NCBI GenBank assembly: GCA_023101485.1
Contig: LVZB01000001.1
Location: 1-64,000, forward strand
From: Pasteurellaceae bacterium Macca
GTDB lineage: Bacteria > Pseudomonadota > Gammaproteobacteria > Enterobacterales > Pasteurellaceae
Length of the DNA stretch: 64,000 nt
Reading direction: 5' to 3'
Below, piece by piece: positions 1 to 8,485 of the stretch. The notes beneath the pieces were generated by a model. It was not told the DNA's origin. It worked only from the letters and a program-made list of their open reading frames with translations, and did no database searches. The stretch's first letter is position 1. The number at the start of each line of letters is the position of its first letter. Both the position numbers and the translations under genes were made by a program.

Positions 1-328
1 AGGTAATCAGTTTTAGCGAGATCATTTAATTTCTCTTCCTGTTCGTTGAGTTTGTTCGTAATGTCACTCAACTTCTGAGTAATTGCCTCAGGTACGCTAG
101 ATCCTTCTTTGAGTTTATCTCCGATTTCTCGAAGTGTATCAAGAGCAGCATCCACATCGACACCTAAAATCTCGACTTTTAACTCCTGTTTTGCCTTAAA
201 AATGGCTTTCTGCAATTCGGATTTTACCACCCCAAAGCTCTTCCGCTTTGAGTTTGCGCTTGATTTAACGCTTTAATATCTCGTCCGATCTGCTCAAAAG
301 TTAAGATTAAGTTATTTTGTTTAGTCAT
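1..328 (-). pseudogene. Tail-associated coiled-coil protein, frameshifted and cut by the window edge
   Basis: The ATG at 328 follows a good AGGA site and opens a frame that stops after about 34 residues, at 224-226. Directly beyond, a different frame stays open to the left edge and encodes a Lys/Glu/Leu-rich helical protein. The protein reads continuously only if the ribosome shifts frame near the GGGG run around 227-232. The N-terminal part (motif FEQIGRDIKAL) and the helical remainder look like one small phage protein found downstream of tail fibre genes. A one-base indel, natural or from sequencing, is the simplest explanation. Function unknown. Confidence 0.55.
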
Positions 329-337
329 TGTGTTTCC

Positions 338-496
338 TTAAATTTTAGAAAGATTATATAAAGTTAAAAAGTCCACCTCTTCCTCCTGTTTTATTGGATT
401 CCCCATTTCCACTATCGCAGTGATTTCAATGAGGGAGGCGATTTCTACCACGAGTGGTTGAGGTGTTTCTAGGGTGGCAATAATGTTGTCATTCAT
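338..496 (-). CDS. Small hypothetical phage protein (52 aa)
   Basis: An acidic 52-residue frame between the 119-aa gene and the broken leftmost gene. Its start lies 8 bases after the preceding stop codon, so it is probably co-translated. It has a central hydrophobic stretch (residues about 15-30) and a charged QEEE segment, and no recognisable domain. Support is compact spacing within the late operon only. Confidence 0.45.
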   Translation of the reverse strand: MNDNIIATLETPQPLVVEIASLIEITAIVEMGNPIKQEEEVDFLTLYNLSKI

Positions 497-503
497 AGCT
501 TAT

Positions 504-863
504 TCATAGCCGAGTAACATCAGGGGAGAGTTGAATCGCGCCTTCCAGTACTGTTCGCACCTTCCCAGCAATCATCATCTGCAGATCATATTCCGCTTCT
601 AACCACCCCGCCTCCTGGGTGCTTCTCGCCGAAAAATGCAATACCAATACCCCTTGTTCACGGTCTGAGATTTCGATATTTTGCGCCACACTCGAAAGGG
701 CTAACACCCGTTCACCTCGGCTGACGGCGTGTAGGTCTAATCGCTCAACCTGCGTTAAATCAAAAGGGATTTCTACACCTTCTTCATTACGTTGACGGAG
801 CTTAACAACAAGGGAAATATCACCCCCTTGCTTGAGTTGAATATTCTTTCGGGTGATTTTCAT
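504..863 (-). CDS. Hypothetical tail-region protein (119 aa)
   Basis: Unrecognised protein of the tail fibre cluster. The sequence is rich in alternating hydrophobic residues (SLVVKLRQRN, GVLVLHFSA, AEYDLQMMIAGKV), suggesting a small beta-sandwich such as those of accessory fibre or baseplate proteins. Its start overlaps the stop of the upstream gene in an ATGA arrangement, indicating translational coupling. No catalytic motif is visible. Function is inferred from position only. Confidence 0.6.
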   Translation of the reverse strand: MKITRKNIQLKQGGDISLVVKLRQRNEEGVEIPFDLTQVERLDLHAVSRGERVLALSSVAQNIEISDREQGVLVLHFSARSTQEAGWLEAEYDLQMMIAGKVRTVLEGAIQLSPDVTRL

Positions 864-1126
864 TCCTGACCTCCTTGGCGATAAAACTCAGGGTACTGCT
901 TGCGCTCAATCTCACTTTCATAGGCTTCTTTGCAATGGTTTTTATCGAAAAATAGCCCATTAACAACATGATAGAGAATTTTCCAGCGCCACTTTTTGTC
1001 GCCTTGCAAAATGTACTTACGGTAACAACGGCTAGAAATCGTTTCATCCGCATAACCAAAAGCAAGGGTATTGATAAATTGGTCAAGCCCGATAAAAACC
1101 TGTTTTAACCACTGTTTAAACGTCAT
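860..1126 (-). CDS. Conserved small phage protein of the fibre cluster (88 aa)
   Basis: A short protein with the pattern GYADETISSRCYR, then LFFDKNHCKEAYESEIERKQ. This combination of an ADET(I/L)S motif and an HC..AY.SE.ERK motif recurs in small proteins encoded next to tail fibre genes in Pasteurellaceae and Neisseria phages, sometimes misnamed as helicases. It is too small to be an enzyme of that kind. It overlaps the upstream fibre-assembly gene by 11 bases and the downstream gene by 4. Function unknown. Confidence 0.65.
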   Translation of the reverse strand: MTFKQWLKQVFIGLDQFINTLAFGYADETISSRCYRKYILQGDKKWRWKILYHVVNGLFFDKNHCKEAYESEIERKQYPEFYRQGGQE

Positions 1127-1736
1127 TTACATTCTCCTTGTTCGCAGTAGGTAAAAAGAATGCCACCTCAATTGCCGCTACCGTTTCAAGCGTATTTGCT
1201 TGCTTTAACCGGTCTTCTAAGGCTTGCCGTTGCCCAGCCACTGTGGCGCCTAAAAGCTGATAACCGATGGCTTTTTCGTAGGCTTTTTCCCGCAAAATAT
1301 CAAGGGGAATGCCTCGGGCGCTGGCAATCGTCTCTAACACTGGCGTCGGGCTTGTGGCATCCGCTTTCCACGCCTTCGCTTCGTTGGCTTGTTCCTGCCA
1401 AGTTTCCCGCTCAAAGTCGGGGGTGGTGTTGGTATCAGCAATCGCATCCACAAAGACTTGGGCTTGACGATTGATGTCCGCGAGTTTATTCGCCTTCGCT
1501 TGGGCTAACATGTCCGCTTGCTTGTCTTTGGAAAGCACCCATTTATTGCCATTCCATTCATGAAAATCACTTGGAGGCAAACCTTGCTCTATGATTTTTC
1601 CTTGTGTTAACACAGGGCGAATGAAAACTTGATCACACTCGACAGCCACTTCTTCACGACTAGCAAGATCATCAAGGTTAGGGGAAAGGTCGCAATTCCC
1701 TAAATAATGACCTTGTTTATCAAATAAATAATACAT
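1116..1736 (-). CDS. Tail fibre assembly-like protein
   Basis: A 206-residue protein directly after the tail fibre gene, the usual place for a fibre chaperone. The N-terminus (MYYLFDKQGHYLG) and the segment FHEWNGNKWVLSK resemble the beginning and the W-rich motif of Tfa/gp38-type assembly proteins. The middle is a helical Lys/Ala/Asp-rich stretch (residues about 70-130), also typical of these proteins. Such factors promote trimerisation or attachment of the fibre. Assignment is by motif and position. Confidence 0.6.
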   Translation of the reverse strand: MYYLFDKQGHYLGNCDLSPNLDDLASREEVAVECDQVFIRPVLTQGKIIEQGLPPSDFHEWNGNKWVLSKDKQADMLAQAKANKLADINRQAQVFVDAIADTNTTPDFERETWQEQANEAKAWKADATSPTPVLETIASARGIPLDILREKAYEKAIGYQLLGATVAGQRQALEDRLKQANTLETVAAIEVAFFLPTANKENVNDV

Positions 1737-1747
1737 ACGCTCCCCTC

Positions 1748-3105
1748 CTATTTAATCCCAATCACAATATAATTTGCTTCCGAATTATCATAACGTATGC
1801 CTGTTTTCGATTCGGTATGTGTTCCCCCTCGACTAATCACTCTTGCCACAACTCGGCGATTATTATCAACATAACACTCTGTACGCGTATTTTCTAAATC
1901 CGATTTTTTCACTCGGTCAATATTCACATCCGCTTTAATTGAAACTAACCAACGACATTGGTTTTGATTAAATCCTGATGGAAGAGGAAGGGTCGCGCCA
2001 TTAGTGAGGGAACCTGAAATCACGGCAATATCACTTTTTTGTAATGCACTGCTTAAACGCTTCCCTTTGTTGTTTGAAAATCCGGTGCAATAACATTCTT
2101 ATTGAATTCTGCAGCATTCTGTTTTAGTGCGACATAAGTTTCATAAATGTAATGATAAAAATAGGCGTCATCTGATTCACTATTCTGAAAACCGATATAC
2201 CAACCATGATTGCCCTTGCGTTTACCTCTTAAGAAACTGTTGGTTGTATCGATTTCTAAAATACCCCGTAACGTCCCGCCTTGTTGGGAAAGAACTTCTT
2301 CAAAAATAGCCAATGTGCCCGTCTTTTTAGGTATCTTGATTTGCGCTTCATTTTCCCAAGCGCTATTACGATAAATTATGGTACCAATATCATTGTTATT
2401 ATGGGGCTTCGTTTCCAAAATGAATCGATACTTTGCATCATTCATCAGGTCAATCCCAGAATAATCCCCATTTCGAATTGTTATTCTGCCCGAAACTTCC
2501 CCACCTTGTTTAGAAAACCGGCTATTCGCATTGTCATTCACCGCCTTCACTGCCGCTGATGTCGCCACGGTATCGTTACTTGCCGAATTTGTCGCCGAGG
2601 ACTTTTTACTATTCGGAATATAGTTGCTCAAATTTCGGTTCAGTGCATCGATTAAATCCTTCACTGTCTTAACCGCTTTGGGGGTTGCTGCTTTATCTTC
2701 TGCATTGCTCCCAGTTTCAGAACTAAGTTGCACAATGCCTTTTTGGGTCAAACTCGCCAAGCTGTAATCACCCGCCCATTGAACCCAGTCGGCAGACATT
2801 GCGATGTCTGGGGATTTTTTCTTATTCGCTCTTAATGCACGATAAGTTTTACCTTGATGTTGAACAAATGCATGCTGTGGGTAATCTGTATTGGCGCTCC
2901 ACTCTGGCAAACCGCGTTGGAGGTGGTATAACAATGCCTCATCTAGGCGTTTAAACAGAAAATTAAACCATTCCATTGGTGGAATACCTTGGGTTTGCTC
3001 AAAAGAAATTCCCCAACCTCTGGTAAGATTGGGGAATGTTTGAACTTCGTTATCTTTGGCAGAACTTGCGAAGATCTGCTCATCAGGTCTTTTCATTACG
3101 GGCAT
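1748..3105 (-). pseudogene. Tail fibre protein, split by a frameshift near 2065
   Basis: The first 350 codons (3105 to 2053) encode the N-terminal attachment region (MKRPDEQIFASSAKDNE), a short carbohydrate-module-like segment (EWSANTDYPQ, GKTYRAL) and fibre repeats (GIVQLSSETGSNAEDKAATP). They end prematurely after TTKGSV. The next frame continues without interruption as KGKRLSSALQKSDIAV and then a compact C-terminal domain (GATLPLPSGF, QCRWLVS) ending at 1748. One missing A in the run at about 2063-2066 would restore a single protein of about 450 aa. The 91-residue downstream frame is therefore the tip of the same fibre, not a separate gene. Fibre tips bind the host receptor. Confidence 0.8.
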
Positions 3106-3109
3106 AGTC

Positions 3110-3685
3110 TCATCCTATAACATAGTGAAAATTTACCCCTGCTTGACGAGGGAGTATATCTAAATGCTCAATGGCATAACGCTTAAAGGCGTTAAGAGTA
3201 TTAGCGGAAATGTAAATCGAAACGGTCATATCGTAGTTATCTTCTGCATTGCTGTTTTCTCCAAATAAAAAACGGGCCGCTTCGATAATATTCGGTAGCG
3301 TGCCCGTTTGGTAATTCTTCAAAATTCGGCATTTTATTAAAAATCGGTAATCCTCATCGCTTAATCGCACTGAATCCGCTAGTGGATCACGCCGACGATA
3401 CCACTCACCACCCCCTTGCCGTTGTCGGCTAAAACTCAACGCCAATGGGCTGTCTTTAAATCCAAAGAATTTCCTTAGCGCATAACCATTTAATACGCGA
3501 AATTGCCCGATATGGCGACCGATCACATCTAAATTTTTCCCCGTTGCTGTCTCAATATTTAGCACATCTGGCAAGGTAGATAAAAGCTGAAAAGGCCCAG
3601 CAAAAGCCACCTCTAACAATTGAATGGTCGCTAACGCCTTAGGTTTGTTTTGGTATTGCCAAATTAATAAATCAGAATACGCCAT
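3110..3685 (-). CDS. Baseplate protein, DUF2612 family
   Basis: A 191-residue protein with the run FAGPFQLLSTLPDVLNIETA followed by GKNLDVIGRHIGQFR, characteristic of the DUF2612 family, which occupies the P2 gpI position between baseplate J and the tail fibre. It probably forms the baseplate periphery where the fibres attach. It overlaps the upstream baseplate J gene by one base (start at 3685). Normal length, intact. Confidence 0.75.
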   Translation of the reverse strand: MAYSDLLIWQYQNKPKALATIQLLEVAFAGPFQLLSTLPDVLNIETATGKNLDVIGRHIGQFRVLNGYALRKFFGFKDSPLALSFSRQRQGGGEWYRRRDPLADSVRLSDEDYRFLIKCRILKNYQTGTLPNIIEAARFLFGENSNAEDNYDMTVSIYISANTLNAFKRYAIEHLDILPRQAGVNFHYVIG

Positions 3686-4833
3686 TAACGCACCTCAATA
3701 TGGATATTTTCAGGCAAAAAGCGCGCAATTTCTCGGGGAGATAATGCAATATTGCTTTCCACCAAGGAATGGCTGTTTCGCCCAATTTTTAGTGATTGCA
3801 CCCAAAATCCCCCAACCGTATTAATTGGCGTATAAAGACGAGATAAATTCACATTCTCGCCAATCTTAAAAGGGAGTGCACTAATTGCCTGTTTAACGCC
3901 TTCGTGATCGATTTCAGTAAAATCCTTATCTCTCACAACTACAGTACTCAGATGAATATCAACTTGTTTGGCTTTGTCAAAACGAATCAGGCGTTCTTTT
4001 TCATTATGTCGAATGCGAATTTCTGTCTCGCCTTTCATTCCTGTGCCACCACCTTTGTTATGATAAATTACCTGGGCAATTTGCTGTTCATCGCCACCTA
4101 AAACAATGACATTAATCGAATGCGGGGGAAGTTGATTTTTATCTGTCTCTGCTAAATTATTTTCCAGAATGCTGACTTGGCGAACATCAGGCAAAGCAAG
4201 GAGTTTTCCTTCGAGTGATGAAACAGAGTTTGTGGCATTACGAGAACGGCTTAGAAAAAAACGTTGGCGTAATTCGATATCGCTCTCTTCTTCCGCCCCA
4301 ATTTGACTTTCTGTTTGAGTAGTAACTGAATGTAAACCAAAAGTGATCGTTTCTATTGTCATTGCTGTGTGGACGGGAACATTAAATGCTCCCAATTCTT
4401 CACTGCGAAAGTCCGCTTTCGCTGAACCTTGGGCATTGAGCGTCACGCTATTTTGTAATACCCAGCGTGTTTTGGTCGTGTCCGAAATAATGACCCCAGC
4501 CGGAATAGTGGCGAGTGGCTCGCCTGTTAAAACGACCGCAGGTAAATAGCTATATTTTGCTTTTCCACGCACTAGCCCCGCATAAGCCACTCGCTGCTCA
4601 AGCCAAGCGCCGGAAGCTAAATCGGGGTCAATTTGACGGTAAGCGTTTTCTAATAATTCATTCTGATCCATGACCATTTGTGCTAACAACCCGACTAATT
4701 GGCCATCTGGGCTATCTGGGGAGAGATCAATATTCTGCCCGTAGATTTGTCGAAAGCCTTGGCTGATACGCTCGACGACTTCATCAAGACGATCAATTTG
4801 AAGCCCATTTTCGTTAATTTCACTCATACTCAA
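3685..4833 (-). CDS. Baseplate wedge protein, J family
   Basis: A 382-residue baseplate J-like protein. Recognisable parts are the N-terminal DGQLVGLLAQ region, the central beta-rich section with ETITFGLHSVTTQTESQIGAEEESD.ELRQR, and a C-terminal segment containing FKIGENVNLSRLYTPIN. The motif GAEEESDIELRQRF is the family hallmark. J proteins form the outer wedge of contractile-tail baseplates. It overlaps the gp25-like gene upstream by 4 bases and the DUF2612 gene downstream by 1, so all three are probably translated as a unit. Confidence 0.85.
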   Translation of the reverse strand: MSMSEINENGLQIDRLDEVVERISQGFRQIYGQNIDLSPDSPDGQLVGLLAQMVMDQNELLENAYRQIDPDLASGAWLEQRVAYAGLVRGKAKYSYLPAVVLTGEPLATIPAGVIISDTTKTRWVLQNSVTLNAQGSAKADFRSEELGAFNVPVHTAMTIETITFGLHSVTTQTESQIGAEEESDIELRQRFFLSRSRNATNSVSSLEGKLLALPDVRQVSILENNLAETDKNQLPPHSINVIVLGGDEQQIAQVIYHNKGGGTGMKGETEIRIRHNEKERLIRFDKAKQVDIHLSTVVVRDKDFTEIDHEGVKQAISALPFKIGENVNLSRLYTPINTVGGFWVQSLKIGRNSHSLVESNIALSPREIARFLPENIHIEVR

Positions 4834-5180
4834 TTTCCTTGATAGCTGACTTGGTGGGATTGTTGATATTCATCGAGGTAGCTAACTTCAATCAGTAAAA
4901 TACGGGTATTGGTCAGTGTAGCGTGATAATTTGTAATTGCTTGTACACCTTCCGTTTGCAGTACGCACCCTTTAACCTCTCGCTCAATTCTTGCCCAATC
5001 AATCCGTTCCATCATCTCGAACCACGGCAATCCATGTTCAAGATCTAAAAACCAATCACCCTCAAATGACCAAAGCGCCGTTTTCACTCGCTGAGCAACA
5101 CTTTCAGACTGTGAGGCATAATTCCCCAAGCCTTGCCCAAAAGTCCAATCATGTTCTGCATCTAATCGTCTTACTCTCAT
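4830..5180 (-). CDS. Baseplate wedge protein, gp25/W-like
   Basis: A 116-residue protein lying between the spike and baseplate J genes, the standard position of the T4 gp25 or P2 W homologue. The segment AQRVKTALWSFEGDWFLDLEHGLPW matches the conserved core in which the wedge protein contacts the tube and sheath. It overlaps both neighbours by 4 bases. Assignment is by motif and gene order. Confidence 0.75.
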   Translation of the reverse strand: MRVRRLDAEHDWTFGQGLGNYASQSESVAQRVKTALWSFEGDWFLDLEHGLPWFEMMERIDWARIEREVKGCVLQTEGVQAITNYHATLTNTRILLIEVSYLDEYQQSHQVSYQGN

Positions 5181-5845
5181 AGTGGGGTTCCTGTTTGTTT
5201 ATTACCACTCTCTACACCGCTATGGGTATGGGATTTTCCAGAAATTCCTCCGGCAGTTACATCTACCGAACCAATAATATTTTTTGCCATCACTTGCTCA
5301 CTGACGGTAGTTGAACCCTGTTGATTGGTATTACCAGTATGAACAATATCGCCTTGAATCGTGATTTTGCCCTCTTCTAGCCGAATGAACGTGGCACCAT
5401 CAAGTGTTTGTAAAGACAGACCGTTTGTAAAAAAGCCTTTAACCGCATTCGGCACTGAACAAATTCCTGGGATAAACATCCCATCGGAGAGATCATGAAA
5501 TCGAATATCTAACGGCTCACTGGCATGCCCCGATTGCCACCAGCCATCAATACAGCGTTCACTAAAAATCACCATACCTTCATCTCCCGCTTGTAAAGGA
5601 AATGTCACACAAAAACCACCACCCCGAGGGTAGCTCACCGGCACATCGACAAGGGGAGGAATATCGACTTTCTGATTATCCATTAAGAGTTGCTTAATCT
5701 GCACTGCAAGTGTGACCGTTTGATTAGCTGGGTTAAAGGTCACCACTTTAGCTGGCAATGCCGTGTGGATTTGTTTCTGAGCTTGCTCAATTTGAGCATC
5801 TGTTGCGGTTTCGGGCGTGGCATTGAGATAGTCATAGTTTTTCAT
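5177..5845 (-). CDS. Baseplate spike protein, Gp138 N-terminal domain type
   Basis: A 222-residue puncturing-device protein. Residues about 40-130 form an OB-fold-like domain with PPLVDVPVSYPRGGGFCVTFPL and DEGMVIFSERCIDGWWQSG, typical of gp138/gpV spikes. The C-terminal part is repetitive and Gly/Thr-rich (NTNQQGSTTVSEQV, AGGISGKSHTHSG) and probably builds the beta-helical tip. The SHTHSG motif is common in spike apices, where His residues bind iron. The plus-strand higBA cassette begins just upstream of its start, interrupting the minus-strand operon. Confidence 0.8.
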   Translation of the reverse strand: MKNYDYLNATPETATDAQIEQAQKQIHTALPAKVVTFNPANQTVTLAVQIKQLLMDNQKVDIPPLVDVPVSYPRGGGFCVTFPLQAGDEGMVIFSERCIDGWWQSGHASEPLDIRFHDLSDGMFIPGICSVPNAVKGFFTNGLSLQTLDGATFIRLEEGKITIQGDIVHTGNTNQQGSTTVSEQVMAKNIIGSVDVTAGGISGKSHTHSGVESGNKQTGTPL

Positions 5846-5858
5846 TGTATCGTTACTC

Positions 5859-5898
5859 TTTACAAATTTTGTTATTTAGTGTATAGTTCTTCTATACA
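5859..5898 (+). promoter_or_regulatory. higBA promoter with palindromic operator
   Basis: A -35 TTTACA (5859-5864), a 17-bp spacer and a -10 TATAGT (5882-5887) form a near-consensus promoter. The -10 lies inside a perfect inverted repeat, TGTATAG / CTATACA at 5880-5886 and 5892-5898 with a 5-bp centre. An antitoxin dimer bound there would occlude RNA polymerase, the usual autoregulation of higBA. Confidence 0.8.
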
Positions 5899-5911
5899 GT
5901 CAGGAGCAAAA

Positions 5912-6190
5912 ATGATTTTATCTTTTAGGCATAAAGGGCTCGAAAAATTCTTTAAAACGGGTTCAACAGCAGACATTCAAGCCAAGCATGCAAACCGTTT
6001 AAATTTACAGTTATCCTTTCTAGATGCGGCAAAATCCCTCTCTGACATCCAGGTCATTGATTGGGATTTGCACCCGCTAAAAGGTAATCTAAAAGATCAT
6101 TGGTCAATTAAAGTCAATGGCAACTGGCGATTAACCTTTAAATTTGAGAATGGACATATCGAAGTGCTGGACTATCAAGATTATCACTAG
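5912..6190 (+). CDS. higB: HigB-type toxin, RelE superfamily mRNA interferase
   Basis: A 92-residue toxin (MILSFRHKGLEKFF start) with the HigB pattern: DIQAKHANRLNLQL, then LHPLKGNLKDHWSIKVNGNWRLTFKF and the C-terminal VLDYQDYH. HigB cleaves mRNA on the ribosome. The ATG at 5912 is chosen because it follows AGGAG. The gene lies 9 bases before higA on the plus strand, opposite to the surrounding tail operon, so it is an independently expressed insertion. Intact, normal length. Confidence 0.9.
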   Translation: MILSFRHKGLEKFFKTGSTADIQAKHANRLNLQLSFLDAAKSLSDIQVIDWDLHPLKGNLKDHWSIKVNGNWRLTFKFENGHIEVLDYQDYH

Positions 6191-6199
6191 GAGAAGACA

Positions 6200-6487
6200 A
6201 TGCGTATGCACAACCCCGCCCACCCAGGCAGACTTATTCAAGATTATTTAGACCGTGCTGAAATAAGCGTAACAACCCTTGCTAAACACCTTGATATTAC
6301 ACGGGTAACGCTTTCTCGTATTATTCACGGCAAGTCTGCTGTCACCGCTGAAATGGCGCTAAGGCTAGAAAGAGTACTCAATATCAACGCAGAAACGTGG
6401 CTTGCCATGCAAGCCAATTACGATTTATGGCAAGCAGAGCAAAAGCAAGACACAACGCTTTTACACCTCACACCGGTATTCGCTTAA
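6200..6487 (+). CDS. higA: HigA antitoxin, XRE-family DNA-binding
   Basis: A 95-residue antitoxin. The N-terminal HPGRLIQDYLD motif and helix-turn-helix (TTLAKHLDITRVTLSRIIHGKS) are typical HigA. It neutralises HigB and, with its helix-turn-helix, is expected to bind the palindrome at 5880-5898. Its last 4 bases overlap the end of the minus-strand hub gene, so the cassette fits tightly between two tail genes. Confidence 0.9.
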   Translation: MRMHNPAHPGRLIQDYLDRAEISVTTLAKHLDITRVTLSRIIHGKSAVTAEMALRLERVLNINAETWLAMQANYDLWQAEQKQDTTLLHLTPVFA

Positions 6488-7350
6488 TGAGAAGGGGAAG
6501 TATCCCCTTTTTCTTTTTTCTCACTTTTCTTCTCCACTTTCTGAAATTTCCCCCCAACCACTGTCATTTTAGAAAGCCAATCGCCTTGGTAATTATCACC
6601 ACTGTGGGCGAGTTTGACGATTTTGTATTCCCCGTCAAAATGGTCGATAATTGAATCAACTTGAATTACCCCACCAATTTGTAAAGCGGGATTTAATAAG
6701 CATTTTACTTCTAACCCTTCGTCCGTATGCTCTGGCATTCCTATCATCCCGCTTTGCTGGGAGAGTAATACTGCTTCTTCATGGAGAGTGTATGCTTTCG
6801 GTAAGAAAATGAGCTTGCCGTCTTGAATCGACCAATCGGCTTGATGATTTTTCGCAATCCGATTGAGAATTTCTCGACTATCACCACTGAGCACTTTACC
6901 CCGAGGAAGTTGTCGTTGAGAGGTAAATGCCATTGCCCCCTTTTGGGTCTTTTTCAAGGTTTTTTGGATTTCTGTAACGATCTGTTCATCCGTTGAGCCA
7001 GCTTTAAGTGTCACGGCTGATCGTGCGGTGGAATAATCCGTGTAACCATCTGCACATTCTAACGACATCACAAAATCAAGCCCATCTCGCTTGATTTTGG
7101 CTTGTAGGATTTCGCCTTGGTAAATCATCCGTAATTCACCATAGCCAACATCAAGGCTCACCTCATTGAGCTGTTTACTTAATAATTGGTTGAGATGGTT
7201 GCGATTGAGATTCCAAATATGAATAGAAGCGGGGTTCGGTTTTTCGTTAATAGTCTTTTCAATTTCAAAGGCAACACGCAAATTATCAATAATCAGGCTT
7301 TGTCCTTTACCGGATAGCGTTAATCGTAGTTGTCTGCCAAATTGTTTCAT
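6484..7350 (-). CDS. Baseplate hub protein
   Basis: A 288-residue protein that begins with a beta-rich domain (LRLTLSGKGQSLIIDNLRVAF) and contains IHIWNLNRNHLNQL and SADWSIQDGKLIFLP-like elements of phage hub proteins (gp27/gpD type). The segment GKVLSGDSREILNRIAKNHQ is the conserved part linking the two tube-like domains. The hub joins the tail tube to the spike. The charged tail (KKSEKKEKGD) is probably disordered. Confidence 0.65.
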   Translation of the reverse strand: MKQFGRQLRLTLSGKGQSLIIDNLRVAFEIEKTINEKPNPASIHIWNLNRNHLNQLLSKQLNEVSLDVGYGELRMIYQGEILQAKIKRDGLDFVMSLECADGYTDYSTARSAVTLKAGSTDEQIVTEIQKTLKKTQKGAMAFTSQRQLPRGKVLSGDSREILNRIAKNHQADWSIQDGKLIFLPKAYTLHEEAVLLSQQSGMIGMPEHTDEGLEVKCLLNPALQIGGVIQVDSIIDHFDGEYKIVKLAHSGDNYQGDWLSKMTVVGGKFQKVEKKSEKKEKGDTSPSH

Positions 7351-7661
7351 TGTTGAATCTCACTTTTATGCAAAATAAATAAGGAACAACGGGCTAAATC
7401 TGCCACAGAAACGGGGTCAAGCCCAAAATTGCTGTCATCATTCAGCCAAAAACAGAACGGCTGAGTGCCTCGCCAACACAGAGGGACGCCACACGCTATC
7501 GCTAAACCCTGGCAGAAATAACGCTGTGCAATCACATCATAAACATCTAACGCAAAAAACTGCCCAAGGCTGTTTAATCGGACAGTAATGCGCAAGGTAA
7601 AGCTGTTAAAGACTATCGTTTGCTCTTGATATGGGGCAATAGTTAAATTAATTTTTTCCAT
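7347..7661 (-). CDS. Baseplate plug-like protein (DUF6983 type)
   Basis: A 104-residue protein with LTIAPYQEQTIVFNS at the start and a Trp/Cys-containing core (GVPLCWRGTQPF). Small proteins of this form lie between the Dit-like and hub genes of Pasteurellaceae and enterobacterial myoviruses and are named baseplate plug proteins. It overlaps the hub gene by 4 bases and touches the Dit-like gene. Assignment is by gene order and the N-terminal motif. Confidence 0.6.
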   Translation of the reverse strand: MEKINLTIAPYQEQTIVFNSFTLRITVRLNSLGQFFALDVYDVIAQRYFCQGLAIACGVPLCWRGTQPFCFWLNDDSNFGLDPVSVADLARCSLFILHKSEIQQ

Positions 7662-8470
7662 TAATGAAAGATCTTCGCTAAAACTGAACGTTTATTCTCT
7701 GATACAGGCTTTGTTTGAGTATGACCACGCTGTGTTTTCGGGGCAGATTGGTTTGCCGCTCGACCACTTTTCTTTTTACCCATAGGACCTCTTGACTTCC
7801 CCTTCTTATTTGAAGATGAACGCCCTGTGTTACGACTCGCGGTCGTTTGGGTTTCTACGATAACAACTTCTTTGGCTGAGATTGTAAATTCAGCACTCCC
7901 TTCCATTCCTTGTCGTACAGAAACACTCTCGATCAACATATTTTTATAAAGATGAATGCCTGTCTGAATCTCAATTGTCTGCCCCGACTTTTGACAAGCC
8001 ACTAAATCGGCATAACATTTTTGCACTCGCCCGAGACTAGCGGAATTATCTTGTCCCCCTAAACCGAAATCAGGCAAGAAAGGGGCAAGACTTCGTGCCT
8101 GTTCGTAGCCATTTACGGCTTGTTTTAGTAGATAACTACCTTGATTAAGTAAACGATTTGCCCGTGCTATCGCTTGTTGGGTTTGTGTAACCACTTTAAA
8201 CGGCAAAGGGACTTTATCTAAAAAATCTGTTACCCCTCGAATGTGTGGTACACCTAACTGCTCTAAGGGGCTTTTACCATGGTCATGATCCACCACTACC
8301 CCTGAAATCGTAATACTTTTCGGCTTTAACACGGCATGATCGGCAATCATTGCCCCGCTTTCAATCGGGTTTTCAGAAATCGCCAATTCAGAGGTGTGAT
8401 CTTCACTCGTGGTGGCATCTAAAATAATGGTGCCAATCGTACGGTTAGAGAGTTGGGTTTGGTTGAACAT
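7661..8470 (-). CDS. Dit-like baseplate protein
   Basis: A 269-residue protein with an N-terminal Dit-like domain (TIGTIILDATTSEDHTSELAISENPIESGA.IADHAVL) that in related phages forms the ring between tail tube and hub. The C-terminal 60 residues are Ser/Lys/Gly-rich and probably disordered (SRNTGRSSSNKKGKS). It follows the tape measure gene by 15 bases. Confidence 0.7.
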   Translation of the reverse strand: MFNQTQLSNRTIGTIILDATTSEDHTSELAISENPIESGAMIADHAVLKPKSITISGVVVDHDHGKSPLEQLGVPHIRGVTDFLDKVPLPFKVVTQTQQAIARANRLLNQGSYLLKQAVNGYEQARSLAPFLPDFGLGGQDNSASLGRVQKCYADLVACQKSGQTIEIQTGIHLYKNMLIESVSVRQGMEGSAEFTISAKEVVIVETQTTASRNTGRSSSNKKGKSRGPMGKKKSGRAANQSAPKTQRGHTQTKPVSENKRSVLAKIFH

Positions 8471-8485
8471 AATGATTACCTGAAG

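Noticed and set aside
1748-2023. A separate 91-aa gene after the tail fibre
   Set aside because: Its upstream frame continues the fibre protein without a gap once one base is added; it is the fibre tip, not an independent gene.
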